Assembly: GCA_905214495.1 (NCBI GenBank)
Contig: CAJMLW010000002.1
Location: forward strand, 1-64,000
Direction: 5' to 3'
Length of the DNA: 64,000 nt
Source: an uncultured bacterium
GTDB taxonomy: Bacteria; Bacillota; Negativicutes; Veillonellales; Veillonellaceae
Under the pieces are notes generated by a model. It was not told where the DNA came from and did not search any database. It worked only from the letters and a program-made list of their open reading frames with translations. A program made the translations under genes and the position numbers. Positions 16,631 to 25,223 of the stretch are shown in pieces. Every line of letters starts with the position of its first letter. Within the stretch, counting starts at the first letter, position 1.

Positions 16631-17521
16631 ATGAATCCACATGCTCATATGAAATTACAGTCAGGGGTATGCATGGCTAGACATACCGTATTTGACGGTA
16701 TTGATTTACTATTCCTTGATGTACAGCGTGAAACGATTCAATTTTTCGCCAAATCTCATACAAAGACCTTTGCAATTAATCATTGTGAAGAGGGACGTAT
16801 TGAATGCAAGTTTGCATCTGGAGAATACTTGTATATGGGCCCCGGAGATATGTCGTTAGGATGGCATATCAGGGCCGACTATCAACATGAAAATTACTTC
16901 CCTACAAAATCGTTCAAGGGAATTGTTCTATTAGTAGATGTAGAACGAGCACAGCATGTATTAGATACCTTGATAGCTGATACACCGATTGATTTGGTTG
17001 CCATAGCCAATCGATTTTGTGAAAATACAGACTTTGGTATGATGATGGAGGAAACCGAGTCGGTTCGCCAAATTTTTTCCAGTTTATATAATGTGCCAGA
17101 TCCTATTAGATTTCATTATTTTAAGCTCAAGATTGTAGAAATATTTTTATTGTTATCTGTAATTTCTACAGACTCCTATGAAAAACGAGGAAGTTACCGA
17201 AAGCAACAGGTAGATATTGTAAAAGCGGTAAGTAAATATTTGTCTAAGAATTTTGTTAAACGCATTACTATAGATGATTTATCTCGTGACTTTGATGTCC
17301 CTGCATCAACCTTAAAGCGTTGCTTTAAGGGTGTATATGGTGTGACAATTCATCAATTCATCAAAGAGTGCCGTCTTAATGAGGCGAAACGTTTACTACA
17401 AGAAACGGATGAATCCATCTTACAAATTGCCAATGCCGTAGGTTATGAAAACGGTAGTAAATTTACAAGTACCTTTAAGGACTTTGTCGGTATGACACCG
17501 AGTGATTATCGTAGGGTATAA
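16631..17521 (+). CDS. AraC-family transcriptional regulator of the haem/iron module
   Basis: 296 residues. The C-terminal 100 residues hold the two helix-turn-helix motifs of AraC proteins (ITIDDLSRDFDVPASTLKRC and ILQIANAVGYENGSKFTSTF, ending with MTPSDYRR). The N-terminal sensor domain resembles PchR/YbtA-type regulators of siderophore receptors. It is transcribed towards the receptor gene 200 bases downstream. I infer that it activates receptor expression when the ligand (haem or siderophore) is present; the ligand is not shown by sequence. Confidence 0.88.
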   Translation: MNPHAHMKLQSGVCMARHTVFDGIDLLFLDVQRETIQFFAKSHTKTFAINHCEEGRIECKFASGEYLYMGPGDMSLGWHIRADYQHENYFPTKSFKGIVLLVDVERAQHVLDTLIADTPIDLVAIANRFCENTDFGMMMEETESVRQIFSSLYNVPDPIRFHYFKLKIVEIFLLLSVISTDSYEKRGSYRKQQVDIVKAVSKYLSKNFVKRITIDDLSRDFDVPASTLKRCFKGVYGVTIHQFIKECRLNEAKRLLQETDESILQIANAVGYENGSKFTSTFKDFVGMTPSDYRRV

Positions 17522-17570
17522 TTACATATTGTTTAACTATATCTAACAAAAGTATCAAAATCGTATAATT

Positions 17571-17599
17571 TTGGTCTTTTCGGAGTAGATATACATAAT
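17571..17599 (+). promoter_or_regulatory. Candidate promoter of the haem module
   Basis: TTGGTC (17571-17576), a spacer of 17, then CATAAT (17594-17599). Its -10 box touches the 5' arm of the following hairpin, so the message would begin inside that hairpin. Confidence 0.4.
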
Positions 17600-17666
17600 A
17601 CACTTTGCTAACATATTAAGCGTAAATGATTTTCAATGTCATTACTGTTGGTAAAGTGTATTTTTT
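17597..17666 (+). promoter_or_regulatory. Large hairpin with a Fur-like site in its loop
   Basis: A 16-bp stem (two G-U pairs) joins 17597-17612 (AATACACTTTGCTAAC) to 17647-17662 (GTTGGTAAAGTGTATT) and is followed by a T-rich run, so it can act as a terminator for the regulator gene or an attenuator for the receptor. The loop at 17622-17645 contains GTAAATGATTTTCAATG and then TCATTAC, an imperfect palindrome close to the Fur consensus. Confidence 0.55.
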
Positions 17667-17720
17667 ATTGCTAATTGTAATGATGCATATAGTTGAATAA
17701 GATTATAAGAGGAGGAAACA

Positions 17721-20700
17721 GTGAATCGATGGGAACGTACAAAACGCTATTTAGTCCTATCTAGTGCGGTTGCATTATGGCTAAATGCACCTCTCGTCGT
17801 TATGGCGGATAATGCAGCCGTTACGACAAATGTAGTTCATGTACAAGGCACATGGGCAGAGGAAGAAGCAAAGTTAAATCCACAGCAAGTGCAAATCATT
17901 ACCAAAAAAGAGATTGAGAAGAAGCAGGCGAAGTCCGTCGAAGATATTATATTTACCCAAACGGGTGTGTCTAGAACCGTTGATGCCATGGGACGTGTAG
18001 GTGTATCTATTCGCGGTGCAGAGGCTCGTCATACATTGATTCTTGTGGATGGTCAACCAGTATTGGGTGATTTTGATAAGTATTCTGGTGCAGCGGATGA
18101 AGTACAACGGCTAGGTGCCGAAAATGTAGAACGCATCGAGGTTATTCAAGGTGCAGCAAGTGCTAAATATGGTTCTGATGCAGTAGGTGGTGTCGTTAAC
18201 ATCATCACTAAGAAAGCTCTTAAGAAACCAACATTGCAAGTGAATGCCGAAGGGCTGCGCCGTAAAAGTGATGGCGATTTATTCCCGTTCCAAAACTTTT
18301 ATATTCGAGCTGATTCGGGGCAGATGGGAAAATTAAAGGTTGGCTTATCTGGTAGTAAACGTGATTTAATGCCTGTCCTTGCATCGGTTAAACGCCGTGC
18401 ATCAGGTATGGGCTTTGATTATGCAAAACATAACTTTAAGCCTAATGTGCTTCGCTATTATGGTGATGCCTCTGATATTGGTCTTGTGGCAACTTATGAC
18501 GCGAATAAAAATAATAAATTTGAAATGCGTTTAAACCGATATACAGAAGATCTTGTACGGGATATTAAGCACTCTGATTCTGATTTAGAACCACAACAAC
18601 ATTTTAAACGTACTGCTAATCGTAATACGATTAATCTTTCATGGAATGCTAAAGCCGGTAAAAGCGATTGGACCGTAGAAACAAACTACTCTCGCATTAA
18701 AGAAGATGACGTAGCGCTTATCAATTATACGGGACGATCATCTTATGAAGGTTCTAATGAGTTACGATATATCGATAATATCGACCATCGTCAACTAGAT
18801 ATTCGGCTCAATGCGAATACGCAGCTTAATAATAAGCATCGTCTTAGTTATGGGGTCAGCTACGCTCGAGAAGAAGGTTCTGGTAGCCGTTTAAAGAGTT
18901 CCCCCAATACGAGTACCATGTACATCGACCCATGGGCTTATGATAAGAGCTTACTTGTCGATAAGCTAGATCGTCTTGTGCGTAAAAAAGGGGATAACAG
19001 CGTTAAGGTATACTCCCATATTCATGATTATAAATTCATAAAATCCAGTAGCGGTATGCCTCAATGGGATATGGATTATGAATATTACGGTGCAGAAACC
19101 GATGCTCAGAAGCCAGGGATTACATACGATGATTATGTGAATTATGGTTTATCGGAAAGCAGACTTAGTGAATGGTCAAGCACATCGCCGAATAATCAAC
19201 CCGTAACGGATGAATTTAAGAAGCGATATTATGCTTTGGAAAATCGGTTGAAATCGGAAAATCCTGAAATGGCGGCACATCGTGCAAACATCGTAGGTGA
19301 CTACTTTAAGTATGGCGAGTCCAGTGATCTAGAAATGCGTAAGAAAGCACCTAAGCTAAATGGTAAGGCTTTCTTGGAAGAGTACCGTAATCGCGATCAA
19401 CGCTTGACTACTGGTCAAGGCACGATTCGTAAGATGAATGCTTATATCTCTGATACTTGGCAAGTGAATAAAAACCTTACATTTGTTCCTATTATCCGAC
19501 TAGATAATAGCAGTTTGTTTGGTTCTAATTTATCCGCCTCCATGGGGATGACCTATAATGTGAAAGGCAATCCTCATCGTCGGTTTAAGGCTAATATCGG
19601 CACTGGTTATACTGAACCTGGTATGGGCGAACTATGGTATAACTGGGAAATGTATGCATCTAATCCGGTAGGTATTGGTGTGGCAAAACTCGGTTGGTAT
19701 TGGGCAGGTAATCCAAATTTAAAACCTGAAAAATCGCTCAATTTTGATATGAGCTTAGAAGGTGAAAATAAAAACACCTATGCTCGTGTTGGTATATTCC
19801 ATAACCGCATCAAGAACTATATGTCGGTTTACTTTACCGGTGAATTCCAAGACTTTGCACCATATTTGAAAGGGGATGCAAAATACCAACGTGCCCCAGA
19901 TATGATTTACAGCTTTAAAAACATCGGTATGGCTGAAATCACAGGCCTTCAAGCGGAAGTGCAACAAAAATTTGGTAAATATTGGTCCGGTAAATTAGGA
20001 TATACCTATTTGCATGCTATTAATAAGAGCGATCCAACGATGCCTCGGCAATTATTGGATAAACCAGTGCATAAGGTAGATATTGGTGTAACCTATGACA
20101 ATCCAAAAACTGGTTGGAATGGATCCATTTGGGGTGATTACTACATCAATATGCTGGATAGTAACACATTGAACAATGGTGGTAACTACTGGCCAGATAT
20201 TTTATCCGGTGATGCAGGTGTGTACAAAAAGCAAGTTTACCAAAAGAAAACATTTGGCATTTGGAACCTGATGGTCCAAAAACGATTTAACAAGAATGCC
20301 ATGATGTACTTTGGTATTAATAATATCTTTAATCATCGAGATGATGACCGAGCAACGCAAGAACGGGTATATCGTATCGGCGTTAATCTTAAGTTTGGTG
20401 GCGGCGATGCTAAGACTACGCCAATCGGAAAAGATGGTAATAAAGCTATTGATGCAAATGGTAGCGTAACTAATGTAGCAGTCGGTAATGAAGGAGGCGT
20501 ACAAAATATATCCGAAGTTGTTAAACTAACTGACTTTATTCGTCCTGATTTTGATACGACTAAGGAACGTGGCGTCACATTTATCGGAGATTATCGTGCA
20601 CGCTGGATGTCTCACGACGGCACCAATCGTCCACAATCTCCATTCCGCTCTAATTCAGCCATCGGTTCTGCAAAAACGAATATGTACGATTCTAATCGCC

Positions 20701-22796
20701 ATAGTTTTGAACAACGCATTCGACTGGGTTTTGATGCTCGCATCAACCCATTCACAAATCTCTCCGTTATCGGTAGCATGACGGGTATGAGCGGCGTTGA
20801 TACAAGTTGGACTAAATCTGAGTCGAAAGGATTTAACCATCAACGCCTTGATACGGTTGATCTTACTAGACGTATTAAAAAATGGGATATCTCCGTAGGA
20901 CGCTTGAATGAACCTATGGGGGCAAGTGGGTATTGGTTTGGTCAGTCCTATGATGGGGCTCGTGCCGTATGGAATGGCAATGATACACAAGTTCGCGTTG
21001 GTGTCGGTAGCTTTAAACATAGCACTGGTATTAGTGATTCTGCGTATACTCATGTGGTACATGAAGTGATTACTAGACCGCCAACAGCAGCAGAGTTGAT
21101 TGGTATTAACCGTGATGATTACCCATATGATATTAATAGTGCTACAAAAACTGGTTCTGATGGGGAAACTAAGACTTCTAGTGATGCACCATCTCCAGAT
21201 AGCCCAACGGGTATCTATGAATCTACGTATAAAGATAAAGTCGATTCAATCTATTTCTATCAACAACTGAAAGCCCTTCAAGATGAATATGAAACTTTCA
21301 AAAATAATTCTGGTATCTATGATTGGAGCAATCCAAATCGAGATCAAGAAATCGCTAAGGTTAATGCAAAATTAGCGGAAGTTCAACAAAAGCAAACTGA
21401 AATTATGGGGCGCTTACAAGATATTCTTACCAAAGCATATCCTAATGAAATGGCAAATGCTACATTCTCCCTTGATATGCCATCTGGCGCAGAGGCGATG
21501 TATGAAATTCGAAATAAACAAACAGGTCAAACATTCTATAAGACCGTACCACTTTCATACAATGTAGAGTCTACATTGACACCTCAATCGTTAAAAGATG
21601 AAGCCAAGATACTCAATATTACAGCGGATAATAAAGACGTATTACTCCATCCTAAAACATATATTGATAACAATGGTGAAGCTATCACGAAAGCTGTAGA
21701 CGCAGTGGCAAAATACAATGTACAAGATGGTTGGGCGAATACGAAGGGTTCCGGTGTTGGTGAGGTTCTTGTTAAACAAGCTGATGGATCCTATAAGTCT
21801 GATTATTCTCATTATGATGATAATCCAGATAATTATGAAATATCGAACTACTTGGGCATTAAATCTAAAGAATATGATTTCAATGCTGGCGGATATGCAA
21901 TTCATGATATGAATGCAAAAGATGCTATTTATAAACAAAACTTCACTCTTGGCTATAACGATCGTGGTGAAGGCGATGCAACTTATGGTTGGGATATGCC
22001 TCATGGTATATTCTCGTACTTGTATAAACTTGAAAAAGTTGTGCATGATGCAGAGTCTGAAAATAAATTACCACGTGAAGCGATTGGTAAAATCATCGGT
22101 AATATTATTCAAACAGAAGGTGTAGTTCTTGAAAAAGATACAATTCCACCTATTGAAACGGCAGCGTTTGTTCAAGTGAAGAAACAAATTGGAGATCGTC
22201 TTGGCCTACAAGCATGGTACCTACGCTCCTTTAATGGTAGTAAACGTACATTCTTAAATGCCAATGGCAATGGCAATGATGAACAAAGCTTCTCCAATAT
22301 AGCTAATGTATTTGGCATTGGCGCTAAATATCAAATCGGTGAAAGTGCAGTACTTACTGTAGATTATGGGCAAAATAGATCGAAATTTGGTCGCTACATG
22401 AATGGTAATACTGTATATGACCATGAACGTGGAACCGCAGACTTTACTGTAAAAGGTCACCAAATGGGCGGTACACCTCATTTCTGGATGGCTCGCCTCG
22501 ACATTGGTCGTGCTGATATCGATGTTCCAAAATCTTGGAATGCATTCATCGATTATAAATATTTTGCTCATGGCTCATTCCTCGGGGGTAATGGTACAGG
22601 TGCTGTACCGGATCGTTACCTCGATGGTATCCGCAGCTTTACATTCGGCGCCGGGTATGTACCGCGCAAGGATTTACTCCTTGAAGCATTCTATACATTT
22701 GATGCGAAAGGCACAAATAAACGAGATACTTTATATGGTAATGAAAGCTTTAAGTTAGGCGATTATGCAAGAATTCAAGGAACATACAGGTTCTAA
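17721..22796 (+). CDS. TonB-dependent receptor fused to a second outer-membrane barrel
   Basis: 1691 residues, about twice the usual receptor length. Residues 1-29 are a signal peptide. Residues about 50-170 are a plug (GRVGVSIRGAEARHTLILVDGQP, GGVVNIITKK). A first barrel follows, with the NPNLKPE box near 663 and a final strand RVYRIGVNLKF ending near 893 in Phe. A linker (about 894-930) rich in Gly, Asn and Asp leads to about 760 more residues of alternating aromatic/polar strands, starting FIGDYRARWM and HSFEQRIRLGFDARI and ending GTYRF. This second half looks like a porin-type barrel with its own terminal Phe. Residues about 1170-1240 are a charged helical insert. The GTG start has a strong AGAGGAGG. 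Neighbours imply haem or iron-complex uptake. Confidence 0.85.
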   Translation: MNRWERTKRYLVLSSAVALWLNAPLVVMADNAAVTTNVVHVQGTWAEEEAKLNPQQVQIITKKEIEKKQAKSVEDIIFTQTGVSRTVDAMGRVGVSIRGAEARHTLILVDGQPVLGDFDKYSGAADEVQRLGAENVERIEVIQGAASAKYGSDAVGGVVNIITKKALKKPTLQVNAEGLRRKSDGDLFPFQNFYIRADSGQMGKLKVGLSGSKRDLMPVLASVKRRASGMGFDYAKHNFKPNVLRYYGDASDIGLVATYDANKNNKFEMRLNRYTEDLVRDIKHSDSDLEPQQHFKRTANRNTINLSWNAKAGKSDWTVETNYSRIKEDDVALINYTGRSSYEGSNELRYIDNIDHRQLDIRLNANTQLNNKHRLSYGVSYAREEGSGSRLKSSPNTSTMYIDPWAYDKSLLVDKLDRLVRKKGDNSVKVYSHIHDYKFIKSSSGMPQWDMDYEYYGAETDAQKPGITYDDYVNYGLSESRLSEWSSTSPNNQPVTDEFKKRYYALENRLKSENPEMAAHRANIVGDYFKYGESSDLEMRKKAPKLNGKAFLEEYRNRDQRLTTGQGTIRKMNAYISDTWQVNKNLTFVPIIRLDNSSLFGSNLSASMGMTYNVKGNPHRRFKANIGTGYTEPGMGELWYNWEMYASNPVGIGVAKLGWYWAGNPNLKPEKSLNFDMSLEGENKNTYARVGIFHNRIKNYMSVYFTGEFQDFAPYLKGDAKYQRAPDMIYSFKNIGMAEITGLQAEVQQKFGKYWSGKLGYTYLHAINKSDPTMPRQLLDKPVHKVDIGVTYDNPKTGWNGSIWGDYYINMLDSNTLNNGGNYWPDILSGDAGVYKKQVYQKKTFGIWNLMVQKRFNKNAMMYFGINNIFNHRDDDRATQERVYRIGVNLKFGGGDAKTTPIGKDGNKAIDANGSVTNVAVGNEGGVQNISEVVKLTDFIRPDFDTTKERGVTFIGDYRARWMSHDGTNRPQSPFRSNSAIGSAKTNMYDSNRHSFEQRIRLGFDARINPFTNLSVIGSMTGMSGVDTSWTKSESKGFNHQRLDTVDLTRRIKKWDISVGRLNEPMGASGYWFGQSYDGARAVWNGNDTQVRVGVGSFKHSTGISDSAYTHVVHEVITRPPTAAELIGINRDDYPYDINSATKTGSDGETKTSSDAPSPDSPTGIYESTYKDKVDSIYFYQQLKALQDEYETFKNNSGIYDWSNPNRDQEIAKVNAKLAEVQQKQTEIMGRLQDILTKAYPNEMANATFSLDMPSGAEAMYEIRNKQTGQTFYKTVPLSYNVESTLTPQSLKDEAKILNITADNKDVLLHPKTYIDNNGEAITKAVDAVAKYNVQDGWANTKGSGVGEVLVKQADGSYKSDYSHYDDNPDNYEISNYLGIKSKEYDFNAGGYAIHDMNAKDAIYKQNFTLGYNDRGEGDATYGWDMPHGIFSYLYKLEKVVHDAESENKLPREAIGKIIGNIIQTEGVVLEKDTIPPIETAAFVQVKKQIGDRLGLQAWYLRSFNGSKRTFLNANGNGNDEQSFSNIANVFGIGAKYQIGESAVLTVDYGQNRSKFGRYMNGNTVYDHERGTADFTVKGHQMGGTPHFWMARLDIGRADIDVPKSWNAFIDYKYFAHGSFLGGNGTGAVPDRYLDGIRSFTFGAGYVPRKDLLLEAFYTFDAKGTNKRDTLYGNESFKLGDYARIQGTYRF

Positions 22797-22832
22797 TATG
22801 CAGTCTGTAAACAGACAGAAAGGTTTATTAGT

Positions 22833-23450
22833 ATGGAAAATCTAAATTATGTCATTCACTTGTTTCATAGTGGCGGATATGTAATGTATCCGTTATTATT
22901 CTTGTCTCTTATGGTTATTGCTATCGCCGTAGAACGCGCTTTCTACTATCGTAAATATGCAGGGAAAACCTATATAGTGACTCATGCGGTTAACGAGTAT
23001 GCAAAATTACAAAAATGGGATGAAATTGAAAAGATAATTAAAGAAAACCCATCTATTGCTAGCCGTATTGCTGAAGCTGGTTTGAAAAATGGTGCTACTG
23101 AAGACGGTATGAAAACGGCATTCTCTGATCAAATGGGGGTTGATGCAGTAGGTTTTAGAAAATATATGGATTACTTAAGTGCAACCGTTACAATTTCCCC
23201 ATTGTTGGGCCTACTTGGTACTGTAACAGGTATGATTGGTTCCTTTAGTATCCTCGATGCTGGTTCTGGTGCATCTGCCATTACTGGTGGTGTAGGGGAA
23301 GCCCTCATCGCAACGGCATCTGGCCTATGTGTAGCCATTATGGCCTTTATCGTGTATACCTTCTTTAGCCATCGTTTGGACTCTATTATTAACCAAATTG
23401 AAAATATGTGTGTTAACATCATTACCGCAAAACGAGAAGGGTGGAAATAA
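22833..23450 (+). CDS. exbB: ExbB-type proton channel subunit (MotA/TolQ/ExbB)
   Basis: 205 residues, three membrane helices. The conserved C-terminal pair ATVTISPLLGLLGTVTGMIGSF and GGVGEALIATASGLCVAIMAFI marks ExbB/TolQ. With ExbD it uses the proton gradient to energise TonB. It lies 36 bases after the receptor gene, so it is in the same operon and dedicated to this receptor. Confidence 0.95.
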   Translation: MENLNYVIHLFHSGGYVMYPLLFLSLMVIAIAVERAFYYRKYAGKTYIVTHAVNEYAKLQKWDEIEKIIKENPSIASRIAEAGLKNGATEDGMKTAFSDQMGVDAVGFRKYMDYLSATVTISPLLGLLGTVTGMIGSFSILDAGSGASAITGGVGEALIATASGLCVAIMAFIVYTFFSHRLDSIINQIENMCVNIITAKREGWK

Positions 23451-23452
23451 CT

Positions 23453-23860
23453 ATGAATTTACAAAGTTTTCGTATGAAATCCAAGCCTGAATTCATGATT
23501 ATCCCTATGATTGATATCATATTCTTCTTATTGGTGTTCTTCATGATGAATAGCTTGCAAACAATTGCCCAAAAGGCTTTGTCTGTACAGTTGCCACAGG
23601 CTACAACTGCCTCTGCACCGGCTCAATTACCGGTGGTACTTACACTCGATGCAGAGGGGCATATTACGATTGATAATGTTCCAATGAGCATTGATGCGGC
23701 AGAAGCAATGGTGAAAGAACGAATTGCACAAAATCCGAATGCTAGTGTTATATTACAAGCGGATAAACGCTCTGCTCACGGACAAGTAGTGGCAATTATG
23801 GACATGCTTAAACAAGCTGGCGTTAAACGCTTAGCTATTGCAGCAGAACAGAAAGGATAA
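23453..23860 (+). CDS. exbD: ExbD/TolR-type proton channel subunit
   Basis: 135 residues: a short cytoplasmic start, one membrane helix with the proton-carrying aspartate (MIPMIDIIFFLLVFFMM), then a periplasmic domain ending VKRLAIAAEQKG. The ATG at 23453 is preceded by AAGGGTGG at good spacing; a GTG at 23441 overlaps exbB and is less likely. It partners ExbB and TonB. Confidence 0.95.
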   Translation: MNLQSFRMKSKPEFMIIPMIDIIFFLLVFFMMNSLQTIAQKALSVQLPQATTASAPAQLPVVLTLDAEGHITIDNVPMSIDAAEAMVKERIAQNPNASVILQADKRSAHGQVVAIMDMLKQAGVKRLAIAAEQKG

Positions 23861-23862
23861 CT

Positions 23863-24660
23863 ATGGGATTAGGCATATCATGGAAAAAAGCAGCCATAAT
23901 ATCCGCCGTAGTTCATCTAATCATTCTCTTTATTGCCGTTATCTTTTTCGTAGTCGTTCCTGCTATTCAAGAACAGGAAACCTATGAAGTCGATCTCACC
24001 CAAAGTGTGCTCGATGATGGCGGTAGTGGTCACGCTGGTGGTGGCGGCGGTGATAGGTCATCTCTATTCCCAAAACCATTGTCTGCAGATGAAGTGGCGG
24101 CAAGAACAAAGGCTGTAGTAGCGAATGTAGAACCATCTACAGCGACGGATATTCCTGATGCGGTAGATGTCCCAAGTAAGGGTAGTGAAAATACATCAAA
24201 TGTATCTGGTGAAAGCGGCGGTGCCGGTAATGGTCCAGGCTCTGGCGGTGGCGAAGGTGGCGGCCATGGCACTGGTACAGGAACGGGCGTTGGTGATGGA
24301 GAGGGCGAAGGCGAAGGCTCTGGTTCGGGCAAAGGCTCTGGCGGTGGTCATGGTCGAGCTCATGTCGCTTTTGATGAGCAAGGCTTTTATAATGCTGTAA
24401 ACAATCAAAAGGTAATTCCTCAACAATACATTCGTCAACATAGAGAAGTTCATGAAACTATTTATGTATTTGTACGTATTGATACAAATGGTAATGCAGT
24501 TGAACAATATGTTAGGTCAGGCGATGATCCATTGTTGAGAGAAGAGGCTATGGCTGCGGTAAATCGTGCATTACCATATCCAAATCAAACAGGCGACATT
24601 CAACCTGTAACTGTTCCTGTACGATTTGATCTATCCGAAGGTACAGATGACGATGATTAA
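23863..24660 (+). CDS. tonB: TonB-like energy transducer with glycine-rich spacer
   Basis: 265 residues. One N-terminal membrane helix (residues about 9-33), a periplasmic spacer, and a C-terminal TonB domain (about 175-258: HETIYVFVRIDTNGNAVEQY...ALPYPN). The spacer is not the usual Pro-Lys/Pro-Glu rod: it has two glycine runs (near residues 49-62 and 115-165) built of GSGGG, GTGTG and GEGEG units, which predict a flexible rather than stiff linker. It starts two bases after exbD, in the receptor operon. Confidence 0.92.
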   Translation: MGLGISWKKAAIISAVVHLIILFIAVIFFVVVPAIQEQETYEVDLTQSVLDDGGSGHAGGGGGDRSSLFPKPLSADEVAARTKAVVANVEPSTATDIPDAVDVPSKGSENTSNVSGESGGAGNGPGSGGGEGGGHGTGTGTGVGDGEGEGEGSGSGKGSGGGHGRAHVAFDEQGFYNAVNNQKVIPQQYIRQHREVHETIYVFVRIDTNGNAVEQYVRSGDDPLLREEAMAAVNRALPYPNQTGDIQPVTVPVRFDLSEGTDDDD

Positions 24661-24685
24661 TTATACATAATGTAAGGAGACTAAC

Positions 24686-25204
24686 ATGGGGACTATTATT
24701 TTATATTCTTCCCTCACAGGAAATACGAAAAGCGTAGCAGAGGCGATAGCTTCTGTTATGCCTGAGGGTACACCTTGTGTACCGATAAAAGAGGCACCTA
24801 CTAATCTAACGGATTACGATACGGTATTTGTAGGTTTCTGGGTAGATCGTGGCACAGCTAATAAAGAAGCGGCTAAGTTGATTGAAACCCTTACAAATAA
24901 ACATGTAGTATTCTTTGCTACACTAGGTATGTATGCCGATTCTGATCATGCTCGTGAAAGTATTGAAAAGGCATCTGCCTTATTGCCTAATAAAGAATCT
25001 CTTGTAGATGGTTTTGTATGCCAAGGTAAAATCGACCCTAAGGTTATTGAGATGATGTACAAAATGTTCCCACCAGGATCTGCTCATGGCCAAAGCCCTG
25101 AACGTGATGCATTGCATAAAGCAGCAGAAACGCATCCTGATGAACAAGATTTTGCAAATGCCAAAGACTTTGCTAAATCTGTGCTTGCAAAGTTGCAAGG
25201 CTAA
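24686..25204 (+). CDS. Flavodoxin-family protein, likely electron donor for haem degradation
   Basis: 172 residues. IILYSSLTGNTKSVAEAIA is the FMN phosphate loop, followed by VFVGFWVDRGTANKEA and VVFFATLGMYADS, the usual isoalloxazine-contacting loops. It lies between tonB and the HutW-like gene. In Fusobacterium and others a flavodoxin sits beside the radical SAM haem-degrading enzyme and supplies reducing electrons; the same role is inferred here. Confidence 0.88.
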   Translation: MGTIILYSSLTGNTKSVAEAIASVMPEGTPCVPIKEAPTNLTDYDTVFVGFWVDRGTANKEAAKLIETLTNKHVVFFATLGMYADSDHARESIEKASALLPNKESLVDGFVCQGKIDPKVIEMMYKMFPPGSAHGQSPERDALHKAAETHPDEQDFANAKDFAKSVLAKLQG

Positions 25205-25223
25205 TGAGTGAAAGGGGAAACGT

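Noticed and set aside
24030..24332. Proline-rich ORF on the minus strand opposite tonB
   Set aside because: It is the mirror image of the glycine codons in the TonB spacer, with no ribosome binding site.
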